Shown one piece after another: positions 46,037-62,000 of a DNA stretch of 64,000 nt. This DNA comes from Allacma fusca (lineage: Eukaryota; Arthropoda; Collembola; Symphypleona; Sminthuridae). Position numbers and translations under genes: made by a program. Below the pieces are notes generated by a model. The model saw nothing but the letters and a program-made list of their open reading frames with translations, made no database searches and was not told the origin of the DNA. Each line of letters begins with the position of its first letter. Within the stretch, counting starts at the first letter, position 1. The stretch spans positions 58,749,131 through 58,813,130 of the forward strand of contig OX359247.1 in NCBI GenBank assembly GCA_947179485.1. Direction: 5' to 3'.

Positions 46037-47072
46037 TTTAGGCTAATGCAGCCTGAACAGTACTTGTTGCTGGTTCTGCATCTGGTCCTCCATGTGTCAG
46101 TACAGTGGTTCCACCCTGTACTGACTGTTTTTTCCCACGACTCATGCAATCCGCAGAATCTTACAGTATAAGATCATACTACAATGTATTTATCATCACC
46201 GTATCACTCATCAATAAATTCATTTTTTTAACAGTACACCCCCTTAGTATTCCAAAATTCCTAAAGATTTTACTCTTACCCTCACAGGCTGTTAGGAACA
46301 AAAAGACAGGATTGTATGATAATCTGTCTAAACATAGAAAATCCTCTTCGACGAGATGCGTTACTGTCCACACATTGGACCCTATCACGACTTTCCCTAT
46401 GGAATAGAAACTTTCTCTGTCAATTAAACCAACTACAGAATTATACAAAGAAATTTTGTAAGTTTTGTCAAAGTGTACCTATAAAATTTTGTCAAAGAAT
46501 TTTTATGTAATTTGAACTCCGGATAACAAGGCCATTATCAAATTGAATCCTCAGATCCCCAGAATACAATAGTAAGGATTAACTCATAGAGCCAAAAATA
46601 ACAAAAACAGTTGCAGGTCGATTCGAATTTGAGCTTCTGTTGCAATACATAATTATGCATCTTAAAGTCGGTCTACTATGCATTAAACTTATATGTAATT
46701 ATTTTATCCTTCAAAGTTTAATGAAGGATTCAAGAATCATCTGCATGGCGTTAAATTTTAGCCAGCATGATATATTTACTATTAAATATCATTGTCTTTC
46801 AAGGAATTGTTTAGGAAAATAGCATGAGTAATTTATTCCAAGTATTTTCGGGGAGCTGACTGCCGTGTGAGTAAAATCAAGAAAATACCACAAGGCAAGT
46901 GTAGAATATACAGTGGGCAGTCTATATAAGAGCACCCGTGTATAAAAAGAGCAGATAGAATATAGTGAAGAATAAACAACACTTTATTATACAGTCATAT
47001 TTGAATTCTCTCTTTAAGATCAATCCTAAAATAATAAAATTTTGACTATGACACACACGCTCTTGCTCTTAG

Positions 47073-50000
47073 AAATTACCAATGGGGTAAACATGAGTGT
47101 GTCCAAATATTTGTACTCCCATGCAGACAGGGATCTTTTACGGCAGGACCTTCCACAAAGACTCCACTGTATCTTAAGGCTAGATTTTAGTTCATCCGCA
47201 TCTAAGTTTTATGGGGAGATTTTTCCTGGTGGCTGTATGACACTTGCCATTTCCCCTTGCGAGTGTGTATTTACAGATGGTGATATTTGGGGGTAAAAAC
47301 AAAGGTTGCTTCTCAATTGAGTGGAGGGAAGGTAGAATCATCGGCACATGCATATGTACATACATACATACATAGGGGAGGCGAGCATACAGGGTGAGTG
47401 ACATTGAGTCATTGAGTCAAATCGGTGGAAAACTCCTTTGACGATGACATGCAGGTTATTTTTTCAACTTGATTGGGCATAACACACCTGAGGTTCCTTG
47501 AGTGACATCCACATCCAACTCAAAAGTCACCTTCTTCCTCTTTCCTATTTCTATTCTCCTCTTCATTCCCTAACCATTCGTTGAGATTCTCCTCAATACA
47601 CAGGTTACATGGGCTGTTACCAAAAAAAACTAAATTGACGTAAGTATACGTAGCAAGTACGTTATTTCATGGGCACACACCTGACGTGCCTCATTGGAAA
47701 TGTGTAAATAGCATTTCAGTGATTGAGTAGATTTATGTACATACAATTACACAGAGCATTAACTTTGGCAATATGCCATTTATAAGGCGATAAAACCTAG
47801 TGGAAATAGACATATGATATGTCCCCTGTGGTTTTTAAAAAAGCCCTCGTAACAAGGACAATCATAATAATTACAATATTTTGGCATATGTTCCAGTTCC
47901 TCCTTGCAATAATAATATTTGGCTCGAATGCAGAGCTGTAATAAAATGCTCTTGCTAGAAAAAAAAATACTATTTTAGTAAAAGAGAATCTAGTAATTAT
48001 TTTTGCTTTAATAGCATTTTCTCCTACATAGGAGCACCTATGGCGAGAGCACATTGTAAAGTTATAATAATTTATCACATTTAATTTAATATAGTAATAA
48101 TTCATATAATAACGACAATCGGGATTTTTCCCGTCATAAGGGAGCTGTCGTTATAAAGTTCTAATTTATTTGCATGTGGAATGTAAATACAGATGTTCTC
48201 TATGCACAGGGAAGTGTTTCTTTAAGGACAGCCAGTTTAGAGAGAGTACACAGTATGGGTACATTTACTCACTGGACAGAAACGACAATGAGCCATTTGA
48301 TTTAAGGTCCAGGTATGTAACAATAATTGAGGACACAACGGACGCTCACAATTAGATTTTTGCTTTTCCTTTGGGCAAGAGCAATCTTAAGATATGTGAG
48401 GACATGGATGTATTTCGTACCTATTGACAAGCTACCTGTCTCCCAGGCTATAAATACCTTCCCGAAGGAAATGAAGGACTTGGAATAAGGTACATTATAC
48501 CAATACAGGGTTAATCCATGCGTAGGGTAATATATAATATGTAATGCGTGCTTCTTTGACACAACAATCTCTCCTCTGTACCTCTCTCAGTTCCAGAAAC
48601 AATTGACAGCATGGATGATGTTTCACAAGGACGAACTACGCACAGGACTTACAACACATGCCAAGACCAGACTATCAGAAATTATTACATTGAGAGTGAT
48701 ATGCAGCCGAAAATTATTATACAACGGCCCTCACAGGAGGACAGCTTTGAGCACATACTATTTGTATTTGCTTGATTGAAAATGACTGCATCATACGTGG
48801 GATTTGTCCTGCGAAAAGCCAGTGCGGATTGTATCAAGAGACTGGTGTCTTGAGGTGATCCATTATAAGATTATTCTACGGAAAACATTTCCTTGCACAT
48901 CTATGTACATGTACATATATATAGTTAAGTATACTCTGTCCATGAAAACTGGAATATAAATGATCACATGAGTTACAATAGAATTAAGCCTCATAAGCTA
49001 TGTTTGGGGCAAGGGGAGACAGAACGTGCTCTCGTGTTCCCTTTTTGTTGAAAACATGTCTGGGGTGGATAAAATTTTCAATAGAGGATTTGAGGTCCGA
49101 GATAATACTCTGTTTACGTTATTTTTGTAGGCCATGCCTTGTTCCAGGAACCTTTTAGGGATGGACATGGTCCAAGAACCAAGTAAAAGCAAGAGGATTG
49201 GGCCTAGTGTTTTGGACGTACATTACTTACATATAATACGCAATGCATACATTTTGATGTCCAGTTATTTATGAGTGTTGTATAAACGCCTTATGTCTTC
49301 ACAACTACTCAACTCTCATTTCTTCTGACACAGTCATGCTATCCATAGCCTGCATTCATATCCCAATGCATTTATTCACACTCAAAGGCATAATATGCTA
49401 CTGTATGAGTATTCTCTATGAGTAACTCCGATTTTACAATTCGTTTTCTTTTCACTCCCGACGCTACAAATAGTACTTTACCTTTAGAGATTCATTAGGA
49501 AGAATTTCTTGTGGGTCTGGAAGACCCTTTACAAAATCCCTTTTCCTATAATAAACCCGTCTATAAATAGTGACATTTAAAGTATAAAGTGACAGAATTA
49601 GATCTCAAATATAATCTGTTTTTTAGACTGAAATTGGAATGACTGCAGTGCATTGTCACTATGTATGAGAATTCACTGGTACAGGTACAGCGTAAATAAC
49701 GTTAGGTAACTGGAATGTTCTTCGAATCCTTATTAATATTGAGTTCGACCAAACTAGCGTCCAATATTTGGCCATATTTTAAGCCTCCTAAATTGTGATT
49801 AGTTCAAAATGGAATGAATCACAGCATGTCTATTTGCCGTGATAGTGTATATGGTTATTGAAATCTTCGACTCTTTAAAACCAAACGTTACTGAGTTCTT
49901 GTCGATCGGTAAATGTCAATGGCGCTAAAACTTTGTTTTTACGATTTTTTATGAGCAAAGACGTTAGTAGCTTGATAGCTTGACCATGGATTTGGCTAAC

Positions 50001-53000
50001 AGTAATCAGCAATCGAGATTTGAGAAAAGAAAACCTGTTTCGAAGGAAGATTGTAGGTAAACCCTGGAGTTGGACCAGAAATGCATTGTTTTATTACTAA
50101 AAACTATACATGCAATTTAGTCACTTCAATCTCAATGAAGTACTTTAATACTCCTATTTTGGACGCCTCAAAAAGTGCAAAATAATTCCTCCCCGGCGGG
50201 GAATCGAACCCCGGTCTCCCGCGTGACAGGCGGGGATACTTACCACTATACTACCGAGGAATTGGATACCAGTGAGAGCTCCAAATCCTCTCCCGACCCA
50301 CAAAATGACGCGGCTTATTGCGTCACATTTTTCATTCAGAAATAGCAAAATGCTTGAGCAGCTCCATAAGAACAAAAATAATTTATATGAGAATTTTCCA
50401 GAGTACGTCAATTATTATAATTTGGAATATTCGCTCCAACATTCCTGTTCAAGTACAGTAAACTCTGTGTACATGTGACTCCTCAGCCAATTTTCGTGAG
50501 TGACAAAAATAATTGGACACATTCTCCTTAAACGCAATACTCATTTTTCAATAGCTTGATATTATCGCAGTCAAATACCCTTTTTTTAACCGTTGATCTT
50601 ACAGGGAGAATTGCTCAAACTCAATACTATTGCATACCCTCCGATTTTTATTAACAAATGAACAGCATTAGAGTAATATTATAACACGGAAGTATTAATT
50701 AAAAAAGGGCATAATTGAGCTTTTCACACAGACACTATTGAGAACATGTTGGTGTACTTACAGGTGAAATTAATACTTTCTGTGCAACATATTTGGGGCG
50801 CATTGAGACTTTCAAGCAAACCAGCAGTACTGTACAGTCAAGTTAAACTCCAGTGTAAAGGAAATAAAAATTTTGTGGGGCATTATATTTCCTAAAAATT
50901 CCAGATGAGTATACACTGTGTTTTATACTGCAGTAGACATAATTTTATTTATAATAGAAAAAAATGATAAATCCTGGGTCAAAATGCTTGAACCAATTCA
51001 CAAATATTACATTTTTCCCTCAAAAACGCATTCCCTCTTTGAAGTTTACTTTTGAAACTTTTACGGACTCCATTTGAAGTTGAATGCACTTTACTGTAAA
51101 AACTTGCTACACATATACTACATTTTCGTATCACTATATTTGGGTACAGAGAATTTACTTCATAGGAAGGAGCTCCGTAGGAATAAGGTCAGACAAGGAA
51201 AAGACATAGGGTGAACTGCATTTACAAAAGCATACCCCTAAACTAAGAAAAATGTAGCTCTTATGATGGGTTGCCACTATAGCTAGAAGAATTAAGATTG
51301 TGACAAATAGGAATTCATGCGTAAAAATATGTCTGTCACTAAAGTGACCCTGCTACGTTGCAGTGGACTCTGATAGGAAGGGCCCACTGTACACTGTAGG
51401 TATCTGCATATAGAATGTGTAAGCAATCAGTAATGAGAAAACACTGGAGTCAACTGGAACCGCAGGACTGATTAAAAATGCAAGGAGCGAGTCAGGGATA
51501 TATGAGCATGGAAATTAATATGGTTATGGTCTCCTTCTGCATAATAATAATTTGATATGGGAGTCTAATCATGAACCGTCTTAATGCATCCACATAAGAC
51601 GACTAAGGACTTGCAAGAGATAGACACTAGGCCCAGCCGATGAGACACACTCCACTCACTATCCTGAACTATCCTCCCCTTCACACGTCCGTCCGTACAT
51701 ACATATTTACAAACAGTCATAGTAGTGTAAGCATACACGGAGTCAAATCCTACAGGGACGGATTTTCTTCCCTCTGACAAGTAGTGTTCTGGGCTCGCAT
51801 GCTTCCACTTGAAAAGGCTAAAACTTACCCTTCGCACATTCATATGGAACTTCACCCCTATAGTCGACTCGTGTGTGCTCACACGTATAAGTACAACATG
51901 TGTACATTGGGAGAAACTCGGGGAAATAATAGTGCTAAAGTATCCACGGTGTGTGAGCGAGACGTGAAGCCATAATGAGCACACACCATGTCAATTCTAC
52001 ACACACAGGTCTTTCACTGTCCTTTTCCATGAGAAAGTCGGGGGCTCCTATTGTGTCCTACATATTCACATCTCTTCATATATTTTTCATATCCACACTC
52101 ACATGTACTCTGGACCTATCTACATAAACATATTTACATATAAAATGTGCAATATCCTTCCCTCCAGCCTAAATTTTACAATGTGATTTTGACTGAGGAA
52201 AGAATCTGTCGTTGGGGATGTTTTTATAAATGGGTATAGCGCACAATGGGTCTCACACAACATTTCGACTCCCCTATACTTCTCACAAGGAAAGGTCTTC
52301 CAATTCCTACCTTTTGGAGTCAATTGTCTGGCGGAATATTAAACCTGTCAAGCTCTGTCTAGAAATCTCTTTGTAAAATCTTAAGTAATTTTACATATAA
52401 CGCGATCGTAAAGTAATTGTCAGTCACAAGACGTAGTTTATATGTGAGATGTAGAGGACCGTTCCATTGGTCCACCGAAATATTGGTTGCACATGTGCTG
52501 TACAGCGTGATTGGCTTGAAGTTATGCCGGGGAGTTTGAAAGCTTCGTCTAAACAGCGTACTTCGCTGTCTGATTGGCTTATAGTGGGCTCGGAGTTGCA
52601 TCATGCAGTTTCATTGGCTTTGAGTTATACCGCGGAGTTCAAAAGACGTGAAAGGGGAGGGGCATGGACAGACCCTACGGATGGACAAATATAATAAAGG
52701 ATTTTGCTGTAACTATAATATGATTAAGTCAAACAATTATTACTAGTTTTAGGAATTATGCATTTTATTATTGTAATCATTGTAATGTAATGAGTCAATG
52801 ATGTGTACGACATTACTAACAATACTACTCATTACCATTACACACTAGCGCGTATTAGACAAATTAATATAAATAGACGATAAGCTAGGGGGAGAAAAGG
52901 GGTTTCCAGTACTCACTACTATAAATGTGATGTACAAATATATTGACTTACAATTAGTATATGCATGTACTTGCTGGCCCTAAATCGAAATATAGAATGT

Positions 53001-56000
53001 ATTTGGGCTACTAAGTACATGTAGGAATGTGAATTTTCACATGTACACATGTACGTTATGTTGCAATACTGTACACACACATGTACTAGCTCTCATGTCC
53101 CCTCTCATCTTCCCAGGCTGTGTGTAAAAATTAATATGCATCAAGTGAAATCTGCATTTTCTTTAGCTATGCTCTGAAGCGGCAGGATTCCAGGAACCAT
53201 GAGCGAACTCATACACACTTCGGTCATGAGATGAACATCAGTGGGACCGTTAAATTTCCAGGACTTATTTATATGTCCATACATATGCATGCATATGCAA
53301 AAGTAGTTTGGAGAAGAAAGACTATGGGAAGTGAAGGATCCCGAAAATGCTAAGTTGTGTGGGACACCCAGAACAGAAGGAAAGCTGAATACGTATCAGT
53401 AAATACACATGGGCAAGGAACACACGCTATCATATGCAGGCTTCCAGAGGCTAAGAAGCTAAATCAGTCTGTGCAAGCGCTACACAACATGTATGTAATT
53501 ACATACATACATCCCCCCGCTATTAATACAGCCTCGCTCTCAGTAATAACATTTTATCTGGAAGGATAAAAAATATTTCATATTCACGACAAACCCAATA
53601 TTAATTTTTCTTCTTACAAAACAGAATATCAAATGCTTCCTTTACGGTCGCTCTAATAGAGAGTGCCTCCTGAATTGTGAGGATATAAATATGCTAGAAA
53701 TTGTGGAGAGACAAAGTAAGTACTCTTTCAAGCAGTGTAGATGCTCAATTTTAATTCTTCATAATTTCCAGGTTTCCTTTTTGCTGAGCATCAATTGTCC
53801 AGGTACAGGTCACTCAACTTATAACAGCACCTCTTAAACAGATACAGAATTTGACCCCTACTCAGAAATCCCCTCAGAAAAATCTATAGAGGTAAACGCG
53901 ATTGTTAGATCCGAATATTTTTTAGTCCCAGTTGGCATATAACACTTGACCAGGAATTAAAATTTGCTTCTTAGCTGTCAATGCACAGAGCATTTCTTAT
54001 AAATAATTACCCGTATGGAAATAATTATGCAAGTACGTATGTACAATTAGATACATACCTACATTTAATATTTACCTCCATAGAATATTTCCGTAGTTGA
54101 CTATACACACAGTCACAGATTAATGCTCCTATAAGTATGCACGTACATAATGCAAGTTTGGAGTGATTCCTCCTTATAATAGTCACCAAAACACAAACTA
54201 CTTGATCTGAAGCAGCAGGAGATTTGAAATGAGTCACGTTGAGTCCAATGTTGATTGTTCCCTGTGAAATAGTATGTCTATGTCTATGATAGAGTGGAAT
54301 TTCGGATGATTTTGAAGATGCTGTGACATTGAGTCCCTACTGTACATGCCCACACATCTTCCCCACACACTCTCCACATTGTCATTTCAAACTTCATAAT
54401 GCATATGTAGGAATTCCTGTGTTAGAAAGAGGGGTCTGGGAAGAAATTGTATGTATAGATATGTATAGATACGTATAGGGATGTATGTACCTAATGATAG
54501 TATCTTGTGTGGGCCGTGGAGCTCTTATATGGAATTAATTATGCACGTACATATATAGGACGTAGATGAGGAGGATGTTTCCTGGCCTGTCTTTGTCTCA
54601 CTCTCTCGTTTGTATTGATTAAGATTAAGAATATTTTATGATAGGAAGGATATTTTGCTCATTTGTATTTCCATGTTCATCCTCGCCACACTTTGTGCAC
54701 ATGTTATCATGCATTACACACGGACTCCCCAGCATAATACTCTCAGCTCCTTGTGTTGGTATTCATGCAGCTCCTCTGCCCTTCCCTCAATAAAGAACAC
54801 TGGCTGGGGACTTAACATGTATGCAAATTACGGGAATATAGTACACGCAGGGACTCGGGAAATGACTGATGAGGAATTTTCTTCCCGCTTTCTTCCTCAA
54901 CTTCACCAACTTATTACGATTTTTCTCCCGCTCTCCCTTTCCAGTCATTACTCCTTCCTTGGGGCTCTTGCCCTAAATACTACCATCCCAATTATTGGGA
55001 GTCATCCGTAGAAACTACACATACATTCATATACATATGTACACGATACTCCTCCATGTTCCGAACTCCTTTAGAAAATCATTGGCCCTATATTCAAGTT
55101 CAGAGAAAATCCTATTCATATAATGTAAATACTCCAATGTCAATTTGTAACCTTCAATACATTTCCTATTTGTTCTTTCAGAGCTTCAAAGTAATTATTT
55201 GTTTATTTCCCAATAATTCACAAGAATCCTTAAAAATTAAATACAGTACAAGGAGGCAAAGAGGACCCCTACTCATCTGCTCTTATTGACCCCTGTCAAT
55301 CATAAAAGAACTGTGGAAATTCATCTGTAATGTACAAATGTCTTGAATTGTCTCAGACATTTAAAAAATCAATGAAATTTTAAGCAGAATTTTTTAAATA
55401 GAATATTTCAGGAGGAATTTCACAGAGGACTTTGTTACTTGCGGGTTGTCACGCTAATTTCCGTCCTTCATCAGGAGCATATATGTTATTATAATAATCC
55501 AGTTTTGCTGCCTGGAGAGCTAGTTAGTGCTTGTGATAAAAACAGTGGGAGTCGTAGCTGTATCTTTATGCATCCATACGCGTAAATATTTGCCACAATT
55601 ACCGCCCCAGACACATTGGCGTAATGTGTTGATAAGGATCCGTGAAAGGTGAGAAAGAAAGGGATACTTTTAGCATTTAAGTGGTTCCAGCGTCCTCGGG
55701 AATTCATGTGTAACATTATTATATCACACATTAGGGGATGTGCATATATGTATAAGTAAGCACTATAGTAATTACATACAATAGAACGATCCAGGCTGAT
55801 TGTACGGAAGACACACTGAGAGTGTGGGGACATAATTAGATAATATAATAATACAGGGCTAAATGCCCATTAGCATAATCATGGGACAGGGGCGCTGTAT
55901 CCTTGTGGACTGTTAAATGGGAAATAACCCAGTAAACCACAAGCGTTGGAGAACCATTACACCAATGTAAAATTCTAACGTTAGCATCGTTGATCTAACA

Positions 56001-59000
56001 TTAAACTTAGCGTTTCTGAAACATTCAGATGTCCGCTTGCGTAGCGCTAAACTAGCACTCCTAGTTATGATTAGCGCAACGTCAAATTCTAACGTTGAGA
56101 CAGCGCATGGACAGCGAATCGTTTAATGGTAGTCTAACGCTAGATTTTTGTTCATAAGTACAAGAATTTACGTTGAATGAAAAAACTTGAGTTAAAATAA
56201 CTAAAACATTTGATTGTCAATTATATAATTATATTTATTTATTAAAACAATTTATATACAATTTAATAATAAGATGTACATACATACATACCACCTCCAT
56301 AATCTGAAAAAATAATCTAAATAATTCCATAATCTGGAAATGACATAAACAAGGAACTTTTAAAATAAACGAAGATGGCACGAATCTCGACAGCAGTAAA
56401 AAGGTTGGTCCCTTTTGAATCCCCGAACATAACAAATGGCAGCTGAGGAATGAGGCTGTAAAAGCAAAATAAAAAGATTATATATAATGTATAAATAATA
56501 AAACTTACAAGAAATAATTACAGTAAGTAACAGAGGTGCCCAAAATACAACGAAATACAGAGGCCTTTAAACAAAGTGCGAACTTCAAAATACTGCCCCG
56601 TGAGGAAAATAAAAAATGGTTTAATTCAGCACATATTCACCAAATACTAACTACAGCATACTTTTTTAACTACATTAAAATCAAAATACTTTTTTTGAAT
56701 AAAATTTATTTTGGAGAACTCAAATAATTATATGATTATGTAAATAATTATATAAATACTTATATAATAATAATAATTAGGTATACACTGTCTACCTTCA
56801 ATTATTGCCTACTGAAGCTCCAGTCCCAGACTTAAACTGTAAGTTCAGCAGAATCATCAGAGCAACACTCGCAGTTGCCAGTTGGTTATCATCAACATCA
56901 AAATCTGCTTACCAACCCTCTTCACTGAAATGATACAACAAAATAAGAACATAAATACAAAGTATATGTTATATAATTTTAATTAATTAACTCCCGAAAA
57001 TAATCCACAATTAGCTAAGCATTAAATGAATGATAGGAATTAATGTCATAATATTTTAGGTTACACACTTACCTTATTTGGCGAAACGAGCACCATAAAT
57101 AAACGCTTGTATCCTTTTTCTCCGAACCAAATTTAATTTAATTTTAGCAAATTGTTAAGATCCAGCAAACTAATTTGAAGTACTGTACAAACAGCGTACG
57201 TTTGCTGTGCTTACACTGCTTACTGACTGCAGTAACGGCCGTAAAATTGATTTCCCTTCCAACTTGATTGATACATTCTTGGTAACGCGCATGTCCGCTA
57301 ACATTAGCACTAAATAAGCGTTATGCAAGCGTTTGTTTATGAACGGTTATGCAGCGCTATGTTTTTATGTTTCGTAAACGGTATTTGTAAGTGAATTTTC
57401 AAACGATGCTCTAACGCGGAACACAAATATTGGTACAGCATTAAAACCGTAACGTTATTGGCCCTGCGTTTATACAACATTAACTTTCGATGGAAACAAT
57501 GCAACGTCAGGGTTTAACGTTAGTCCAACCTAACGTGGTTTACTGGGAAGGTCCCAATCACACACATGTATGGTGCATGGGGTCCATATGGCACCTCCAA
57601 ACAAGCCATTCCTTGTAAAATGACATTGTTCCCTCAAGCATTGTCCCGTCCGAACATTTGTAGAAAAACGAGGGAAATTGTCAACATCAATTGTCCCGTA
57701 TGAGGGGCAATTATTTCCTCCGGGCTATAATAGTTTTCCTCTGTTATGAAAAGTCCCAACTCCGGAATATCCATATACGTGCTCATACATGTAATTATTA
57801 CTGTCCTTAATTCTTTTTTCATGGATAATTATTTCAGGAATAATGGACGAAAGTGTGAGGTGCTCTGGAGATATGCGTCCCACACTCTATATTTCTCTTG
57901 AACGAAATTTGACGAAATTCTCTTATTCTTAATAACACTGCACTCTCTTTATAGGAGTCACTCCTAAGTGAACAAAATTCAGTTCTTCAAATAATATTAT
58001 AGAATTAGAATAAAAAATACGTTCGACCCAACCAAGGGCCCTACAAAGAATATTTTGCTCGTATAGACGAGTACTGTAGACTGGATTTTGAATATATGTA
58101 GATAGAAAAAGACTCAACCAATGCAAGGTAATCAGAGCCAATTTAATCACATGTTTCCAATCATACATTAGCTTTTAGCAGCTTATGTATGCTGGATGTA
58201 TTTTCTGAAGAGAATCCAATTGGAACTTCCCTCATAATTAGCTTCATCAAGATACGCTGGTTTCCACACTTCTTCCAAAGTTTTGACTACTCGGACTCAA
58301 GGATAGGAGTGTGAAGATTGTGAATAATTAATTTTGATAGTATGTATCCTCATGTGATTATGCTCCCCTTGCGGGTTGCTAAATAAAATAATATGCTTTT
58401 AATTCACATGTGCCATTGAGAGAGCATTAGGGAATAATGACAAAAGGGAAATATCTTTTGGTAATTATCCAAAGGTAAACCTCCCCTTGCTTGAGACTTT
58501 CTCATGAAAAATGTAGATGGGAAGTATTCCCCCAAGTCACACTTCATTTCCCACTCGGCATCTCACACCACATCAAACAATATGTACTTAATTAACGGCC
58601 TGGACATTCGTGATGAATTTTGTCATTTTTCTATACAGACAAATATTCGTCCGACACTTTCGTCCTCCGAACACTTTGTAACACTTTCCTTGTCCACGAA
58701 TGCGCTCTTTATGTGTATGTAGATATACTCCATGTAATTATGTTATTATATTTGTACATATGTCTCACATTATTAAATAACGTAAGAGCTCTCTATAAAG
58801 AACTCCCTTAGCATAAGCATTTTTGTTTTGTATTACAATTATTACAATATGCAATTCGGTTTCTTTACAGTTATAAAGCATTTGTGAACCTTTTCCTTTA
58901 AAACAATGGTATTATTGATCCTTTCACAAATATAGTTCTTTTTCGCCTCTGATTTTTTTCTCTCAGGGTTGCTCTCAAAAAAGAGTGCACTCCATGCAAA

Positions 59001-62000
59001 GCACAGAGGTCACACTTGCTTGAGTTTCGGTACTTTATTTACCAGCGACATTCCATGACAGCATTCCGCATATTAACAGTGGATACAGTAGCAGTTTTTT
59101 TATACAAGCACTCCTTCAAACACGGTCTTGATTTATTTTTAATGGAGCTGGAAAGTTATTACATTAAAATATCTACTGTCTTTACTAGACGAGCACTCCA
59201 AAATCTGACTTCTATGTACAATGACATTGTCCTCCAAAATATCCAACTTAAGTTTCGAGACAAGCTTTCATACACCTATCTACATATATACAAATATAAT
59301 AGCATGTAAGGGTCCTTGGATTTTAATACGTGTAATTACGACAGTGGCTTGTAAAGGCTCTTCAGTTTAATCCCAAATGTTTACCAGTAAAAAGAATGAA
59401 AGATTTAAATGGAATGCTTAAGAGCTAAATCCACTCTTTTATAAAATCAACAAGTTTTTCATACTCACAAGGTGAGCCCTGATGAATGAAATAAAAATTG
59501 AGACTGGGGCACTGTGATACATGCAGATTCATGACCACAAGTTTCCCTTTTTAAGGAAATTCCTTATGCACTGCATTTCGCATATCTCCCATAACCAGAC
59601 GAAATTAAGATCATGGATTAAATATATTTGGGCAAAGAAATAGTTTCGATATCCACGGATCCCATTCAAATGAATGTAGATGAACGTAATGTTGCATATT
59701 ATCAATTTCGAAGGTCAACCGGACGTATTTAAGATCTCTGCCAGTAATGATTTACTTCTGAAAATAAATCTCGCTGCAATTTGAAGGGAATAGGAATAAA
59801 AATAAGGATAATTGGATGATTTAATAAAGATGTGTGTGAGCATTTGAGGGATAAAATGCTGAAATATTTGGTTTGAAACTCCTCGACAATTTAATTGCTC
59901 CCTTCTAGCCTTCTATGCTAGATTGGATGATTTCATTCTCCTGTGTCTTTAATCAAGGCTTATTGTATTGAAGGGCATTGAAATAAGTATATGTTTGTAA
60001 ACATGGTCTATTGAGGAGACTCTCGACATGGAACCGTTATTATCTATTATTCTTATACTTATGCAGAACAATCCTCTCCCCTGCTTTGAGATGCTGCGGA
60101 AGCCAGATAGGGAAATAGGGGTTAGTCGTGAACTCGCATGTAAAATAAATTATGTATCTATCTATCTATAGATAGTTAGTTATATATGTACATGGGGCCC
60201 TATAAAGGTACTCCCAGTGTAAACGTGGGGATCTCTCTCCGGTGGAAATGTAAAATCTGTAGCAGTTCCTCTCTCCCTATAACACACACTTTATCGTCCA
60301 CTTGATCATCATGTGTTTTTAAACCAAAGCAGAAATTGTGAATCCTATCTCTGTGAGTGTAGTGTAAGGAGGCCTGGAAGGAGTTACATTTGACTCTGCC
60401 CTGTATATCTACAGTCTACTCTCCCTACTCAGGAGACCCCTTCCAAGAGTATTCCTTTCCCCACACCTCAGAATTAATTCGACACATTCCCACTTACGAC
60501 CATGCAAATTTATTCGAACGTGAGAAGATCCATGTGAGTCATCAGACTCAGATTTACTCCTGACAGGGATGCTCTCACAGGTTGAGTACACTGTACATGT
60601 GTGGTAGTGTGGAGACTTTTTCCTCCATGTGGATCGGCTGGGTACAGGCTTCTAGCATAGGAGCATCTTCTTATCATGTCCCCAGTGCATTTCACTAGTT
60701 ACTCACTTGTCGACAACAAGGATTTATTCAAAGTGATATATTGCGATCGCCGCCGTCCAACCAGCAACACATGACCAAAGTGGACCCTGAGTGAGTCTCG
60801 GAAAAATACCTGTCAACGGACCCTTGCATAGATATCAATGTGTTTAAATACAAGCTCCAGCCCCGGCTCCCAAACACACCTCTGATTCAGCGTCCCCTAC
60901 TTACAATAGGACAGTATACAGCAGTGCATCGTCCAAAACATCCCCACTACATTCCTGTAATTATATACATACCCAGTGCCTAATAAAATATCCTCACATA
61001 ACATTTACAACACATAACAATAAGTGCATGCAAAACACATGCATAACAACACACACACACATCCACATTTGAGGAAAGTTCAACTAACTTCCCTATCTTC
61101 CTCAAATCCATACCCTTGAATTTTTACTCGGGCTTTTAGTACTTACTCTTTGAGAATGTGTGTGCCCTCACTCTCAGTCAGACTTATTCCTACCGTTCGT
61201 CCCGTCACAGACCAATGTAATCAAGTGATCCCAACTCATGTGTACCTGGTCTCCTGAGTGTATGTACCTGTCATTGTGTGCAAGGGGATACATACCTGTT
61301 GTTCAGATAGTAAATATATCTACCTGTTGTCGGGAGTGTGGATGCCTGCTGTAAGTGGAGTTCTAAAAGTCCCTGTCTCACAGTGCCCCAAAGTATATTA
61401 TTTGGATTTTAAAAGGAAAAATCCAAGTGACCTCACACACACACACACAGATTTTTAAAACTCTTATAATCTTAGCCCAAATTTAGTCAAAGAAACTGTC
61501 TCAAAGACACTCTCTCTCAATTTAGTACACAAGAGAAACTGTGATAAATAATTACGTATGTAGGTTCTAGATAGATAATCATATAGGGAATCTCATGTGA
61601 TTAATTGTAAACATACGTTAATTTTTTAAGTGCCTTCATTGAGTACAGTGATACCTCTCATCCTGAGTACCTTTAGATCTTGCCACACTGAGCAAGGAGG
61701 AATATGTTCATTTTGAATAATTACATATTGTAAATGCTCCAGATAAACCAAAGCCTGGGAACGGTTGGGAGTGCTTCGGAGCTCTATGCAAAGAGTGTGA
61801 CAGGAGAGCGTGGATGTGGACACATGGATAATTAGATATATTTATGTATGTACAAACTGGTAATTAGCCTTTAGGGCTTCGGTCCAACCTGTCCTACTCA
61901 CAAGACATATATGTAAAATTGTAGGATAATATGAATTGGGATAGTCCCTTACAGTAGTGTTGGGATTCCGCACTCGTAAGTCGTAAGAGTCACTTGACTT

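Noticed and set aside
50154-50411. 85-codon minus-strand frame with GDRGSIPRRGG
   Set aside because: The segment is the translated tRNA-Asp gene; the tRNA explains the sequence.
51565-51984. 139-codon minus-strand frame
   Set aside because: Long for chance, but no domain, splice site, signal peptide or promoter context supports it.
53398-53490. Possible exon (THGQGTHAIICRLPEAKKLNQ) with a GTATGT donor
   Set aside because: Its end phase does not fit the next firm exon at 53625 and its acceptor is weak.
54655-55011. 118-codon plus-strand frame with a hydrophobic start
   Set aside because: Resembles a secreted protein only superficially; low-complexity codons and no supporting signals.
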